Part shown: piece after piece, positions 24,483 to 33,041 of the stretch
Numbering within the stretch: the first letter of the stretch is position 1
Layout of the letters: each line of letters begins with the position of its first letter
NCBI GenBank assembly: GCA_045106735.1
Contig: JBGCEZ010000046.1
Location: 1-41,054, forward strand
DNA length: 41,054 nt
Source of the DNA: JBGCEZ01 sp045106735
GTDB lineage: Bacteria > Planctomycetota > Phycisphaerae > Phycisphaerales > SM1A02
Direction: 5' to 3'
Position numbers and translations under genes: made by a program
The notes under the pieces: model-generated
Databases searched by the model: none
What the model saw: the letters and a program-made list of their open reading frames with translations, nothing else
What the model was told of the DNA's origin: nothing

Positions 24483-26804
24483 ATGTCCGCTTCCGCGACT
24501 CCTTCGGCCACTGACGGCGGCCGTTCCGGCTCCGGTTTCACCGTCGCCCTGCTCGGCAACCCCAATGTCGGGAAGACCACGGTCTTCAACCGGCTCTGCG
24601 GAGTCCGGCATCACACTTCCAACTTTCCTGGCACAACGCAGGAAGCGCGGGTTGGTGATCCCGGCATCCAGACCGATCCCCCGGCCCCGGTGCGACTGAT
24701 CGATTTGCCGGGCATCTACGAGCTCGAACTGAATCAGGGCGAGGCCGAACTGTGCCGATCGGTGCTCGACGGTCAGGTCAGTCCCGACGACGCGCCAGCG
24801 GTTCGCCCGGACGCGGTCTTGGTGGTGGTTGACGCGACCAACCTTGAACGCAACCTGGTTCTCACCGGACAAGCCATCGCGGGGGGGCATCGACTGATCG
24901 TGGCGTTGAACATGATCGATGAGGCCGAGCGCCGTGGTCTGTCGGTTGACGCCGAGCGACTGGCGCTCGCCCTCGGCGTCCCGGTCATTCCAACGTGCGC
25001 ACGGGCGGGCACGGGCATCGACGCCCTTCGCCGCGCGGTGGCCGCGGTCGTGCAGGGCGAGCAGTTCGCCGCCGGCTCCGCCGACACGGGGGTGGCCGAT
25101 TCGCCGATGAGTTCGGCGGCCGGTTCGTCGACCGATTCGTCGGTCGATTCAGCGACCGATTCAGCGTTCCGGGGCGCGACTCGGCCGGTTCCTCCCCGCG
25201 ACCTGCCGGTGATTCGTTCGTGGGCCAAGGCGGTTGCCGGCGACGCGTTCGGGTCCGCGGCCAGCCCTGCCCATGCGGATGCGCGTTCGGATGCGACCGC
25301 GAGCGAGGACGCACACGCCGCGTCCAGCGGTCGCACCGATCCGTCCGCCGATCAACCGAGGAGCGAGCCGGCCGCTGCCGCTGCCGGCGGTGCGGGCGGC
25401 GGGACGGCCGACGACGCCGCGGAGCACATCTGGACCGACCGCTTCGATGGCATTTTGACGCATCCGATCGGCGGCTTGATCGTGTTCCTGGTCGTGATGA
25501 CCGGGCTGTTTGCCGTCATCTTCCGTCTGGCTGCCTATCCGATGGAATGGATCGACGCCGGCGTCGGAGGGTTCGGCGGTTGGGTGGCGACCGTCCTGCC
25601 GCCGGGGCTGCTGAACGATCTCTTGGTCGACGGCGTGATCGCTGGTATCGGCGCCACCGTCATCTTTCTGCCGCAGATTTGCCTGCTGTTCTTCCTGCTG
25701 TCCTTGCTGGAAGACACCGGCTACTTGGCCCGTGCGTCGCTGTTCGCCGATCGTTGGCTGCGCCCGTTCGGCCTGTCGGGTCACGCTTTCGTCCCGTTGC
25801 TCAGCGCGCACGCCTGCGCTTTGCCGGCCATCGCCGCCGCCCGCGGCGTGCCGGACGCTCGGGCCCGCCTCGCCACGATCTTGGTTGCGCCGTTCATGAG
25901 TTGTACGGCCCGCATCCCCGTGTACGTGCTGCTCACGGTCCTGTTGTTCCCGGGGCGTCCGCTCGCCCAAGGCGTGGCGTTCACGGGGTGCTACGTCCTG
26001 GGCGCCCTCGCCGGACTCTTCAGTGCGTGGATCGCTCGCCGCACCGTCGCCCGTGGCCCGGGCCGTCCGATCACCCTCGAGCTGCCGGTCTATCGGTGGC
26101 CGAGTCTCCGTTCTGCATTGCTGACGATGTGGGATCGCGGTCTGAGCTTCTTGCGCAAGGCCGGCACGGTCATCTTGCTCATCTCGATCGTGCTCTGGTG
26201 GCTGGCCACGTTCCCGCGCAGCGGCCCGAGTCCGGAGGCCGAGGCGATTCGCGCCGATGTGGCGGCCTTGACTGAGGCGGCCGCGGCCGACGGCTCGTCC
26301 GCCGTCGCCGTTGCCGGCGATGCGATCGCGGCCGACACCGAGGCCCGCTTGGCCGAGGCCGACTCCATCGATGCGCGGTTCGCGGCCCAACGCACCGCCC
26401 TCGGCCGGCTCGGCGCATTCGCCGAACCAGCGTTCGCCCCACTCGGCTACGACCGGACGCTGACCGTCGGTGTACTGGCCAGCTTCGCCGCCCGCGAAGT
26501 GTTTGTGACGACGATGGCCGTCCAGGTGCTCGGACGAGACGAACTCGAGGACGACGGCGTCTTCGCCACGCTCAAGAACGCAACCCGCGACGATGGCGTG
26601 ACCCCGATCTTCACCCCGGCCACCAGTTGGTCGCTGTTGGTGTACTACGTGCTCGCCATGCAATGCTTGCCGACCCTCGTTCTCACCGCCCGCGAAGCCG
26701 GCGGTTGGAAGTGGGCACTGCTGCAGCTCGGTTGGATGTGCGGATTGGCGTGGGTTGCGTCGCTGGCCGTGTACCAGGTGCTCGTCGCCGTGGGTGCGGG
26801 CTGA
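24483..26804 (+). CDS. feoB: Ferrous iron transporter FeoB
   Basis: From the ATG at 24483 (GAGG nine bases upstream; ATG 24456 is an alternative) the product is 773 residues. It imports Fe2+ through the inner membrane. The N-terminal G domain has G1 GNPNVGKTT, G3 DLPGIYEL and G4 NMIDE. A long Ala/Ser/Asp-rich insert of about 110 residues (part of it 12-bp repeats) joins it to the membrane part. The transport half has multiple helices with the gate-like motifs LLSAHACALPAIAAARG and APFMSCTARIPVYVLL. The first departs from the usual GFGCNVPAI by having His and Ala before the conserved Cys. A second Ala/Glu/Asp-rich soluble insert lies around residues 580-640. It is flanked by feoA and a small membrane protein, forming a feo operon. 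Confidence 0.95.
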   Translation: MSASATPSATDGGRSGSGFTVALLGNPNVGKTTVFNRLCGVRHHTSNFPGTTQEARVGDPGIQTDPPAPVRLIDLPGIYELELNQGEAELCRSVLDGQVSPDDAPAVRPDAVLVVVDATNLERNLVLTGQAIAGGHRLIVALNMIDEAERRGLSVDAERLALALGVPVIPTCARAGTGIDALRRAVAAVVQGEQFAAGSADTGVADSPMSSAAGSSTDSSVDSATDSAFRGATRPVPPRDLPVIRSWAKAVAGDAFGSAASPAHADARSDATASEDAHAASSGRTDPSADQPRSEPAAAAAGGAGGGTADDAAEHIWTDRFDGILTHPIGGLIVFLVVMTGLFAVIFRLAAYPMEWIDAGVGGFGGWVATVLPPGLLNDLLVDGVIAGIGATVIFLPQICLLFFLLSLLEDTGYLARASLFADRWLRPFGLSGHAFVPLLSAHACALPAIAAARGVPDARARLATILVAPFMSCTARIPVYVLLTVLLFPGRPLAQGVAFTGCYVLGALAGLFSAWIARRTVARGPGRPITLELPVYRWPSLRSALLTMWDRGLSFLRKAGTVILLISIVLWWLATFPRSGPSPEAEAIRADVAALTEAAAADGSSAVAVAGDAIAADTEARLAEADSIDARFAAQRTALGRLGAFAEPAFAPLGYDRTLTVGVLASFAAREVFVTTMAVQVLGRDELEDDGVFATLKNATRDDGVTPIFTPATSWSLLVYYVLAMQCLPTLVLTAREAGGWKWALLQLGWMCGLAWVASLAVYQVLVAVGAG
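25125..25172. repeat. 12-bp tandem repeat in feoB linker
   Basis: Four 12-base units (TCGTCGACCGAT, TCGTCGGTCGAT, TCAGCGACCGAT, TCAGCGTTCCGG) encode DSSVDSATDS-type sequence in the linker between the G domain and the membrane domain. Confidence 0.75.
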
Positions 26805-26808
26805 GCCC

Positions 26809-27078
26809 GTGGCTGCGTTGTCCCACTCCGGTCAGTTCCCGGTGCACGACTGGCAGTTCTGGATCGCCACATTGGTGGTGGTGGCCATCGTCGGACGCGC
26901 GGGCTGGCATGTCGTTCGATCGCTGCGTCCCCGGCCGCCCGGGGCCGTGGTGAAAGCAACGCTCACCGTCGGCGGCGAAGCGGTGTCGACCGGGTCGAAG
27001 TCGCGATCGAAGCCGCGGTCGAAGCCGCGGTCGAAGCCAGGTGCGGACTCCGGTTCGAACCCACGTCAGAAGTCGTAG
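26809..27078 (+). CDS. Small FeoB-associated single-helix membrane protein
   Basis: A GTG at 26809, four bases after the feoB stop, opens an 89-residue frame. It has an aromatic lead-in and one membrane helix (DWQFWIATLVVVAIVGRAGW) followed by a basic cytosolic tail with KSRSKPRSKPRSKP repeats. Position, size and topology resemble the FeoB-associated Cys-rich membrane proteins found after feoB, but no cysteine is present, so it is at most a divergent analogue. Its 3' end overlaps the convergent prepilin gene by 13 bases. Confidence 0.55.
   Translation: MAALSHSGQFPVHDWQFWIATLVVVAIVGRAGWHVVRSLRPRPPGAVVKATLTVGGEAVSTGSKSRSKPRSKPRSKPGADSGSNPRQKS
26992..27039. repeat. 12-bp tandem repeat in the small membrane protein
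   Basis: Four 12-base units around CGGTCGAAGCCG encode repeating R-S-K-P tetrapeptides, a strongly basic tail. Confidence 0.8.
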
Positions 27079-27503
27079 ATGTTTCCGGACTCGTCGACGG
27101 CGTAGAGGACGTTGAGCGTCGTATCGAAGTACCACGCGCTGTCGGCCGGCGCCGCATCCCCGGCGGCGATCGTGTCGCCGGCGGCGACGGCGACCGAGTC
27201 TTCCTGGAACGCGTTCTTGGGCGCAGTCACGATGTAGCGGCGATCGACGAGGTCAGACCAGTCGGTACCGGCCACGACACTTGGCGGATACGCGCCCTCT
27301 TGCTGGCGATAATGCTCAAGCTGGCCCCGAACGGTCTGCAGTTGCCGTTGGAGCCCGTTCTCGCGGGCCCGCTCGGTCGCGCTCGTGTACCGCGGAACCA
27401 CCAGAGCGGCCAGGATGGCCAGCACCGCGATGACGATCATCAGCTCGACCAGCGAGAAGGCACGGCGGATTCCACGGCAGCGGGGCATCGTCAGTTCGTC
27501 CAT
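27066..27503 (-). CDS. Type IV prepilin / type II pseudopilin-like protein
   Basis: The product is 145 residues from the ATG at 27503 (ATG 27488 is an alternative). The leader RGIRRA precedes the class III signal FSLVELMIVIAVLAILAALV, with Phe+1 and Glu+5 as required for prepilin peptidase processing and filament assembly. The residue before the cleavage site is Ala, not the usual Gly. The rest is the short GspG/PilE-like globular region with RENGLQRQLQTVRGQLEHYR and a C-terminal WYFDTTLNVLYAVDESGN. It stands alone here, so it probably joins a pilus or secretion system encoded elsewhere. Confidence 0.88.
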   Translation of the reverse strand: MDELTMPRCRGIRRAFSLVELMIVIAVLAILAALVVPRYTSATERARENGLQRQLQTVRGQLEHYRQQEGAYPPSVVAGTDWSDLVDRRYIVTAPKNAFQEDSVAVAAGDTIAAGDAAPADSAWYFDTTLNVLYAVDESGNIYDF

Positions 27504-27756
27504 GGGCGGTCCATCGGCACGGTGATCGCGGAACTCGTGGGAACCGTCGGCCTCGGGCGTCGTGACGGCCAGACTGTGCGGCGTCGGCAATCCAGGGCAT
27601 GGCGGATTCCAATCCAGACCCGCCGCTTTTCGGACCTCGGACGACGATCGATGTTGCGTACACTCCGAGCCCGCCGCGCGGCCACCGCGGGTGGCGGGAC
27701 GCGATGGTCGCGCGGCGACCGTTCGCGCTGGATTCGGTGGCTGGCTGGGGCGTGCA

Positions 27757-28902
27757 ATGCCGTCGACCGTGGTACTCGGAGCGGGAATGGTGGGGTCGGT
27801 GATCGCGGCGGATTTGGCCGCCGAGCCCGGATGGTCGGTGCGGATCGTGGACCGCTCGGCTGACGCCCTCGCCGCGGCCAAAGCGCGTGAGCCACGGCTC
27901 GAAAGCGAAGTGGTCGACTGTGCGGACCAGGCGGCCGTCGCCCGGACGATCGAGACGGCCGACGTGGTCTGCGGGGCACTGGCCAGCCATCTGGGGTTCG
28001 CGGCGCTGCGGACGATCATCGAAACCGGCCGGCCCTACGCCGACATCAGTTTCATGGCCGAGGATGCGATCGACCTGGACCCGCTTGCCGTCGAACGCAA
28101 CGTGCCGGCGGTCGTCGATTGCGGCGTGGCTCCGGGCATGAGCAATCTGTTCGCCGGAGAAGCGGTCCGCCGACTCGATCAGACGGATTCCATCCGCATT
28201 TTGGTGGGCGGCATCCCGGAGGTTCGGCACTTCCCGTTCGAATACAAGGCGGGATTTGCGCCGTCCGACGTGATCGAGGAGTACCTCCGGCCGGCCCGCA
28301 TCGTGACCGGCGGGGAGACGGTCGTGCGGGAAGCCCTCAGCGAGATCGAGCCGATTGAGTTTCCCGGGATCGGCACGCTCGAGGCTTTCAATACCGACGG
28401 ACTGCGTTCGCTCGCCGCCACGCTCGACGTGCCGGAGATGATCGAGAAGACGATGCGTTGGCCGGGCCACGCGACGCTGATGCGCGCGTTCCGGGACGCT
28501 GGTTTCCTGAGCGATGTGCCGGTGGAAGTCGACGGCAAGATGGTGCGGCCGCGCGACCTGACCGAGCGGCTGATCATCCCGCGCTGGACCTTCGACGACG
28601 GCGAAGTGGACCTGACGGTGATGCGGGTCGAAGCCCACGGGCGCATGGACGGCCGGGCGACGTCGTTGCGATGGGACCTGCACGATCGGGCCGACACCGA
28701 GACCAAGACGCGGTCGATGAGCCGGACGACGGCGTTTCCGTGTGCACTGTTCGCCCGCATGCTGGCCGCGGGTCGAATCGACGCCCGTGGCGTCCTGCCG
28801 CCGGAACGCCTGGTCGGCGAGTCGGGATTGCTCGATGACGTCTTGGCCGGTCTGGAGAAGCGGGGCGTGCGCTACACGTTCACCGAGTCCACGACTGACT
28901 GA
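27757..28902 (+). CDS. Saccharopine dehydrogenase-family oxidoreductase
   Basis: The product is 381 residues from the ATG at 27757. The N-terminal Rossmann motif VVLGAGMVGSVIAADLA binds NAD(P), followed by VRIVDRSADALAAA. Family-typical segments are YADISFMAED and VVDCGVAPGMSNLFAG, then the C-terminal domain. Enzymes of this group act in lysine, spermidine/carboxynorspermidine or related amino-acid metabolism. The length and the GVAPGMSN phrase fit the lysine-dehydrogenase/saccharopine-reductase-like branch, but the substrate is uncertain. It ends eight bases before the stop of the convergent diguanylate cyclase gene. Confidence 0.88.
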   Translation: MPSTVVLGAGMVGSVIAADLAAEPGWSVRIVDRSADALAAAKAREPRLESEVVDCADQAAVARTIETADVVCGALASHLGFAALRTIIETGRPYADISFMAEDAIDLDPLAVERNVPAVVDCGVAPGMSNLFAGEAVRRLDQTDSIRILVGGIPEVRHFPFEYKAGFAPSDVIEEYLRPARIVTGGETVVREALSEIEPIEFPGIGTLEAFNTDGLRSLAATLDVPEMIEKTMRWPGHATLMRAFRDAGFLSDVPVEVDGKMVRPRDLTERLIIPRWTFDDGEVDLTVMRVEAHGRMDGRATSLRWDLHDRADTETKTRSMSRTTAFPCALFARMLAAGRIDARGVLPPERLVGESGLLDDVLAGLEKRGVRYTFTESTTD

Positions 28903-28910
28903 CTCGGACT

Positions 28911-30026
28911 TCAGCCGGCTTTGCGAAGATCCGTTGACGTGGGGTCCACATACTCGATCGCGTCGCTGGTTCCGGGTTCAAGCGTTGCCTCGGTTGACCC
29001 GACGGCCGCTTCGTCCGACGGTTCGTCCGTCGCCGCGATCGACTCTTCGAACGTCGCCACCCGGTTGCGGCCGGAGTGCTTGGCGAAGTACAGGGCATCG
29101 TCGGCCGCCCGGATCAGGTCCTTCAGCGAGTGCATGTCGGGCCGACGTTCGGCCACGCCCAGGCTGAGGGTGACCGGGATCCGGGTGGTTCCGGACATCA
29201 CGCACATGTCTTCGATCTGGCGGCGGATGCGCTCCGCGCCGTTGATCGCGTGGCACGAGCCCGCGTTGGGGCAGAAGAGCAGGAACTCTTCGCCGCCGAG
29301 GCGGAACACCGTTTCGCCGGATCGAGTCGTGGCCTTGAGGACGGCGGCGGTGGCCCGCAAGACGTCGTCGCCAACTTCGTGACCCCACGTGTCGTTGACC
29401 GACTTGAAGTGGTCCAAGTCCATCATGACGCAGGACATGGAGCCGCCGAGCTCGCTGACTTCGTCCCAGCGCTGACCGGCGGTCTTCATCGCGGCTCGGC
29501 GGTTCATCAGTCCGGTCAACTCGTCGGTCAGGGCCATGCGATCGAGCTGCTGGTTGGCTTGGGTGAGCTTCTGGTACGCCACTTCGAGTTCGGCGTTCCG
29601 CTTTTGCAGTTCACGTTCCTTGTGGTCCAGCCGCTGCTTGAGGGCCACCAATCGCGCTCCCGCACCCACTCGGGCCACCAACTCCTGCGCGTGGAACGGC
29701 TTGCTGAGATAGTCGTCGGCTCCGGCGTCGAATGCCTCGACCAATCGGTCTGGTTCGCCAAGCGCGGTCAACATGATCGTGTAGATGTGGCGGCCCATCT
29801 CACGTTCCATCTCGCGGAGCGTGCGGCAGAGATCAATGCCGGTCATGCCGGGCATCATCCAGTCCGTCACCAAGATGCCGGGATCCTCCTTGCGAATCGC
29901 CGCGATGGCCGTTGGCCCGTCCTCGGCTGTCCGGACCCGGTACCCGGCGCGCGTCAGCAGCGTCCGGCCCATATGCAGGATCATCGGGTCGTCGTCGACG
30001 AGGAGGATGGAAGAGGATGCGTTCAT
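28911..30026 (-). CDS. Response regulator with diguanylate cyclase (REC-GGDEF)
   Basis: The product is 371 residues. The receiver domain (1-125) has the acidic pocket D11-D12-D13, phospho-acceptor Asp55 (VTDWMMPGMTG), Thr87 and Lys109 (YLSKPF). Residues 128-164 form a coiled-coil signalling helix (KQRLDHKERELQKRNAEL). The GGDEF domain carries DELTGLMNRRA, MMDLDHFKSVNDTWGH and the active-site signature GGEEF (244-248), so it should make cyclic di-GMP. The product-inhibition site, normally RxxD five residues before, is RSGE (235-238). A Thr/Glu/Asp-rich tail of about 50 residues follows. No partner kinase is adjacent. Confidence 0.93.
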   Translation of the reverse strand: MNASSSILLVDDDPMILHMGRTLLTRAGYRVRTAEDGPTAIAAIRKEDPGILVTDWMMPGMTGIDLCRTLREMEREMGRHIYTIMLTALGEPDRLVEAFDAGADDYLSKPFHAQELVARVGAGARLVALKQRLDHKERELQKRNAELEVAYQKLTQANQQLDRMALTDELTGLMNRRAAMKTAGQRWDEVSELGGSMSCVMMDLDHFKSVNDTWGHEVGDDVLRATAAVLKATTRSGETVFRLGGEEFLLFCPNAGSCHAINGAERIRRQIEDMCVMSGTTRIPVTLSLGVAERRPDMHSLKDLIRAADDALYFAKHSGRNRVATFEESIAATDEPSDEAAVGSTEATLEPGTSDAIEYVDPTSTDLRKAG

Positions 30027-30234
30027 GGCGGAGCGTTCGGACTCTCAGGTGCATCGGCCCAACCGAGCCATGACTCAGGGGGCGGGATTGGTTGCCGCCG
30101 TGCTCGGCCGAGGTCCGGAGCATTTGCGACGATTGCGCCGGCTGCGGGAACCGTTCGGCTCGATGGGGCACGCATTCTCGGACCACCAATGCGGTCGCGG
30201 GGGCCGCCCGTTGGGGACGACACACCCCTGGCCG

Positions 30235-30282
30235 GGATCGCGTCCAGGATCGGGTCCGGGATTGGGTTCGGGAGCGGAAGCG
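30235..30282. repeat. 12-bp tandem repeat, intergenic
   Basis: Four 12-base units run GGATCGCGTCCA, GGATCGGGTCCG, GGATTGGGTTCG, GGAGCGGAAGCG. They lie between the diguanylate cyclase and priA genes. Confidence 0.65.
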
Positions 30283-30380
30283 GGTTCGGCTGCCGTCCTC
30301 GGGACCCCGCGGTGCGGCGTCATGGAATGGCCCCGCCGAGCGACCCCCATGGTGCGGCTCCGGGGGACGGCGCGAGAAGC

Positions 30381-30436
30381 GCCTCGCATGGCGCGCCTCG
30401 CATGGCGCGACTCCCATGGCGCGCCTCGCATGGCGC
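30381..30436. repeat. 14-bp tandem repeat of small hairpins
   Basis: Four 14-base units (GCCTCGCATGGCGC three times, GACTCCCATGGCGC once) stand head to tail, with a fifth related copy at 30342-30355. Across unit boundaries each copy can fold as GCGCC-TCGCAT-GGCGC, a 5-bp stem with a 6-base loop. Confidence 0.8.
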
Positions 30437-30500
30437 GACCCCGAGGGACGGGGCGCGAGGCGACCGCCAAGAGGCAACATTGAGAAACCTCTTCCGTGAA

Positions 30501-33041
30501 TCAGAGCATGCTCGCCGGATCGACGTCCACGGCCATATCGGCGCCGGGCCGGAGGGCGCCGGCCGAGCGGGCCGCGGCGAGGGCGGCTTGCATGAGGCCG
30601 GCGTCCGGCGCGGTCAGGATGAACTCGTGCCGAAAGCGGCCGGCGATCCGGGCGATGCCGCAGGGCATGGGGCCGTCGATCCGAATTCGATGGGGGCCGG
30701 GCACGGCGGCGTCAATCGCCTCCCGGACGTCGGCCGCAGCCGTTTCGGCTCGCTGGGCCGCGATCGCCGCATCCGCGTGGCGCAGGACGATTCGTGTCAT
30801 CCGCGACCACGGCGGCAACTCCGCGCGGCGGCGATCCTCAAGCTCGCCGGCGGCGAACGCGTCGAAGTCGTGGCGGGCGGCGAGCCGGATGGCCGGCGTC
30901 TCCGGATTGAAGCTCTGGACGATCACGGTGCCGGAGAGGGCGGGGTCGGGGCTGCGGCCGCCTCGGCCAGCGACTTGGCTGACGAGCTGGAACGTGCGTT
31001 CGGCGGCCCGAAAGTCCGGGAGGTTGATCGCGGTATCGGCATTCACCACGCCCACCAGGCGCACGTTCGGAAAGTCCAACCCCTTGGCGATCATCTGCGT
31101 GCCGGTGAGGACGCGGACGTGTCCGTCGCCGAATCGCTCGAGGGCGGCGTGCAGTTCGCCTGCGTGCCGCATCGTGTCGGAATCCACGCGGAGCAGTGAG
31201 TCTCCGGCCACCAGATCCGGGAACTCGCGGGCCAGCTCTTCTTCGACCCGCTGCGTGCCGAGGCCAAAGCGAATCAACTTGCGGCGACAGTCGGGGCAGG
31301 TGGGCGGCATGCGCTGTTCGGCGTCGCAGTGATGGCAGCGCACGTACCCGCCCGTCGGCAACGTGCGGTCGCGGTGGTAGACGACGGAGACATCGCACTC
31401 GGTGCACGTCATGACCCAGCCGCAGCGGGCATCGGGACAGGTGATCCAGCTCGCGTAGCCGCGCCGGTTGAGCAGCAGGATCGCCTGGCCGCCGGCGTCC
31501 AGCGTGTGGCGCAGGGCTGACTGCAGCGTCGGGCCGATCAGCCGAATGTCGCGTGAGGGTCGGCTGCGGCGTTCGCCGGCAAAGTCGACCACGCGCACCC
31601 GCGGCAATTGCATGCCGGGTGCGCGATGCCGCATGCGGTGCAGCGTCGCGCGGCCCAAGCGCGTTGCGTTCACCCAGCTCTCCATCGACGGCGTCGCGCT
31701 GCCCAAGAGGACCGGACACCCGGCGAGCTGCGCCCGGCGAATGGCGACGTCGCGCCCGTGGTACCTGGGGGCGCGATCCTGTTTGAACGACGAGTCATGC
31801 TCTTCGTCCACGACCACCAAGCCGAGCCGACCGTCGGGAATCGGGGCGAACACCGCCGACCGGGCGCCGAGCACGATGGACGCTTCACCATTGGCCGCGG
31901 CGATCCACTGCTGGTGCCGCTGGGCCGCGGTGAGGCCCGAGTGCAGCACGGCCACCCGTTCGCCAGGGAAGCGGCCGAGGAGCCGGGCCGTCGTTTGCGG
32001 CGTGAGCGAAATCTCCGGGACCAGCACCAGGGCGACACCGCCGGCGGCCACGACCTGTTCGATCAGCCGGATGTAGACCTCGGTCTTGCCCGAGCCGGTC
32101 ACGCCGTGCAGCAAGTGGACGGCGAATCCCGCCGCAGGGTCGAGCGTCGGTACGACGGCCCGGAGGACCTCGAGCTGTTCATCCGAAAGCCGGGCGGGAA
32201 CCCGAGCGTCGACCCGCGTTCGCCGCCACGCAGCTTCCACCGTGTCGATGCGACGCAAGATGAGTTCGCCGCGCTCGGCCAGGCGTTCAATCGGGCCGCG
32301 GGTCTTCAGCTCCGCTCGCTCCATCAAAGTTTCGAGCGCCATCGGGCGATCGGCTTCGGCCGCGGCGGCGAGCACTTCGATGATCCGCCGCTGCTTCGGC
32401 GTCGGGCGGGTGGGCTTCGTGTCGGACGGGGTGCGGGGCGGGCTGGAGAACGCATTGGTCGCCGAGTTGCCGGGCGCGGTGCCGGCCGCGTTGGCCGGCA
32501 AGTTGCCGGGCGACGGGCCGGACGATGGGTTGTCGTCGGTCGCAGTCGCAGTCGCAGTCGCAGTCGCGGCGACGGTGTCGGCTGGCCCGGCGTCCGGCGC
32601 GTCCGGCTCGCTCGGGACCGCTTCCGGCAGGTCGACGAGGACGCGGCGGCGCGAACCGACTCGCTTCTTCACCGCCGACGGCACCATCGCCGCGATCGTG
32701 ACGCCGATGGGAGCCGCGTAGTAGTCGCTGGTCCAGCGAGCCAGGGCGAGCAACTCGCCGGGAAGCCGAGGCACCGACGTATCGACCGAGCGGATCGGCT
32801 TGAGCTTCGACGCCGGCACATCGGTGGTGGCCGAAACGCCGATGACCCAGCCGGGGGTGGGCGTGCCGCCGCGGCCGAGGCCGACGATCACGCGGTCACC
32901 GGGGGCGACGTCCGGCCCATCTTCGGCGATGGCGTACGTCAGGCCTTCAGGATGGCGATCAACGCCGCGTTCGACCGCCACTTGGGCGAAACCTCGGGCG
33001 GCCAGCGGGGGCGGCGTGAAAAGACCGGTGTCGGCGCTCAG
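30501..33041 (-). CDS. priA: Primosomal protein N' (PriA helicase)
   Basis: PriA reloads the replication machinery at stalled forks. Visible features: the N-terminal 3'-end-binding segment (FAQVAVERGVDRHPEGLTYA), Walker A GVTGSGKTEVY, Walker B DEEHDSSFKQ, LLGSATPSMESW, the zinc-binding CPDARCGWVMTCTECD and CHHCDAEQRMPPTCPDC clusters, GTQMIAKGLDFPNV and the final helicase motif SQVAGRGGR. A Thr/Ala/Pro/Ser-rich linker of about 65 residues after the N-terminal domain includes a hexamer repeat. The 5' end is unusual: the best ribosome site (GGGAG, 33053-33049) sits seven bases before a CTG at 33041 that overlaps the upstream stop as CTGA. GTG at 32981 and GTG at 33212 are alternatives. Confidence 0.95.
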   Translation of the reverse strand: MSADTGLFTPPPLAARGFAQVAVERGVDRHPEGLTYAIAEDGPDVAPGDRVIVGLGRGGTPTPGWVIGVSATTDVPASKLKPIRSVDTSVPRLPGELLALARWTSDYYAAPIGVTIAAMVPSAVKKRVGSRRRVLVDLPEAVPSEPDAPDAGPADTVAATATATATATDDNPSSGPSPGNLPANAAGTAPGNSATNAFSSPPRTPSDTKPTRPTPKQRRIIEVLAAAAEADRPMALETLMERAELKTRGPIERLAERGELILRRIDTVEAAWRRTRVDARVPARLSDEQLEVLRAVVPTLDPAAGFAVHLLHGVTGSGKTEVYIRLIEQVVAAGGVALVLVPEISLTPQTTARLLGRFPGERVAVLHSGLTAAQRHQQWIAAANGEASIVLGARSAVFAPIPDGRLGLVVVDEEHDSSFKQDRAPRYHGRDVAIRRAQLAGCPVLLGSATPSMESWVNATRLGRATLHRMRHRAPGMQLPRVRVVDFAGERRSRPSRDIRLIGPTLQSALRHTLDAGGQAILLLNRRGYASWITCPDARCGWVMTCTECDVSVVYHRDRTLPTGGYVRCHHCDAEQRMPPTCPDCRRKLIRFGLGTQRVEEELAREFPDLVAGDSLLRVDSDTMRHAGELHAALERFGDGHVRVLTGTQMIAKGLDFPNVRLVGVVNADTAINLPDFRAAERTFQLVSQVAGRGGRSPDPALSGTVIVQSFNPETPAIRLAARHDFDAFAAGELEDRRRAELPPWSRMTRIVLRHADAAIAAQRAETAAADVREAIDAAVPGPHRIRIDGPMPCGIARIAGRFRHEFILTAPDAGLMQAALAAARSAGALRPGADMAVDVDPASML
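32539..32568. repeat. Hexanucleotide repeat in priA linker
   Basis: Four exact GTCGCA units and one GTCGCG encode an alternating Ala-Thr stretch on the minus strand, within the disordered linker of PriA. Confidence 0.8.

Larger units (their letters stand above)
30027..30500. other. Repeat-rich intergenic region
   Basis: This 474-base gap between the diguanylate cyclase start and the priA stop contains two tandem arrays, of 12 bp (30235-30282) and 14 bp (30381-30436). A rightward open frame crosses it, but its product is Arg/Pro/Gly-rich and low in complexity, so I do not call a gene. Confidence 0.55.

Noticed and set aside
30381..30436. CRISPR array
   Set aside because: The repeats are 14 bp and directly contiguous, with no spacers and no cas genes nearby.
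29076..31199. Long rightward frame spanning the diguanylate cyclase, repeats and the priA end
   Set aside because: It runs across three unrelated regions and gives a low-complexity Arg/Gly/His product. The REC-GGDEF and PriA frames are unambiguous.
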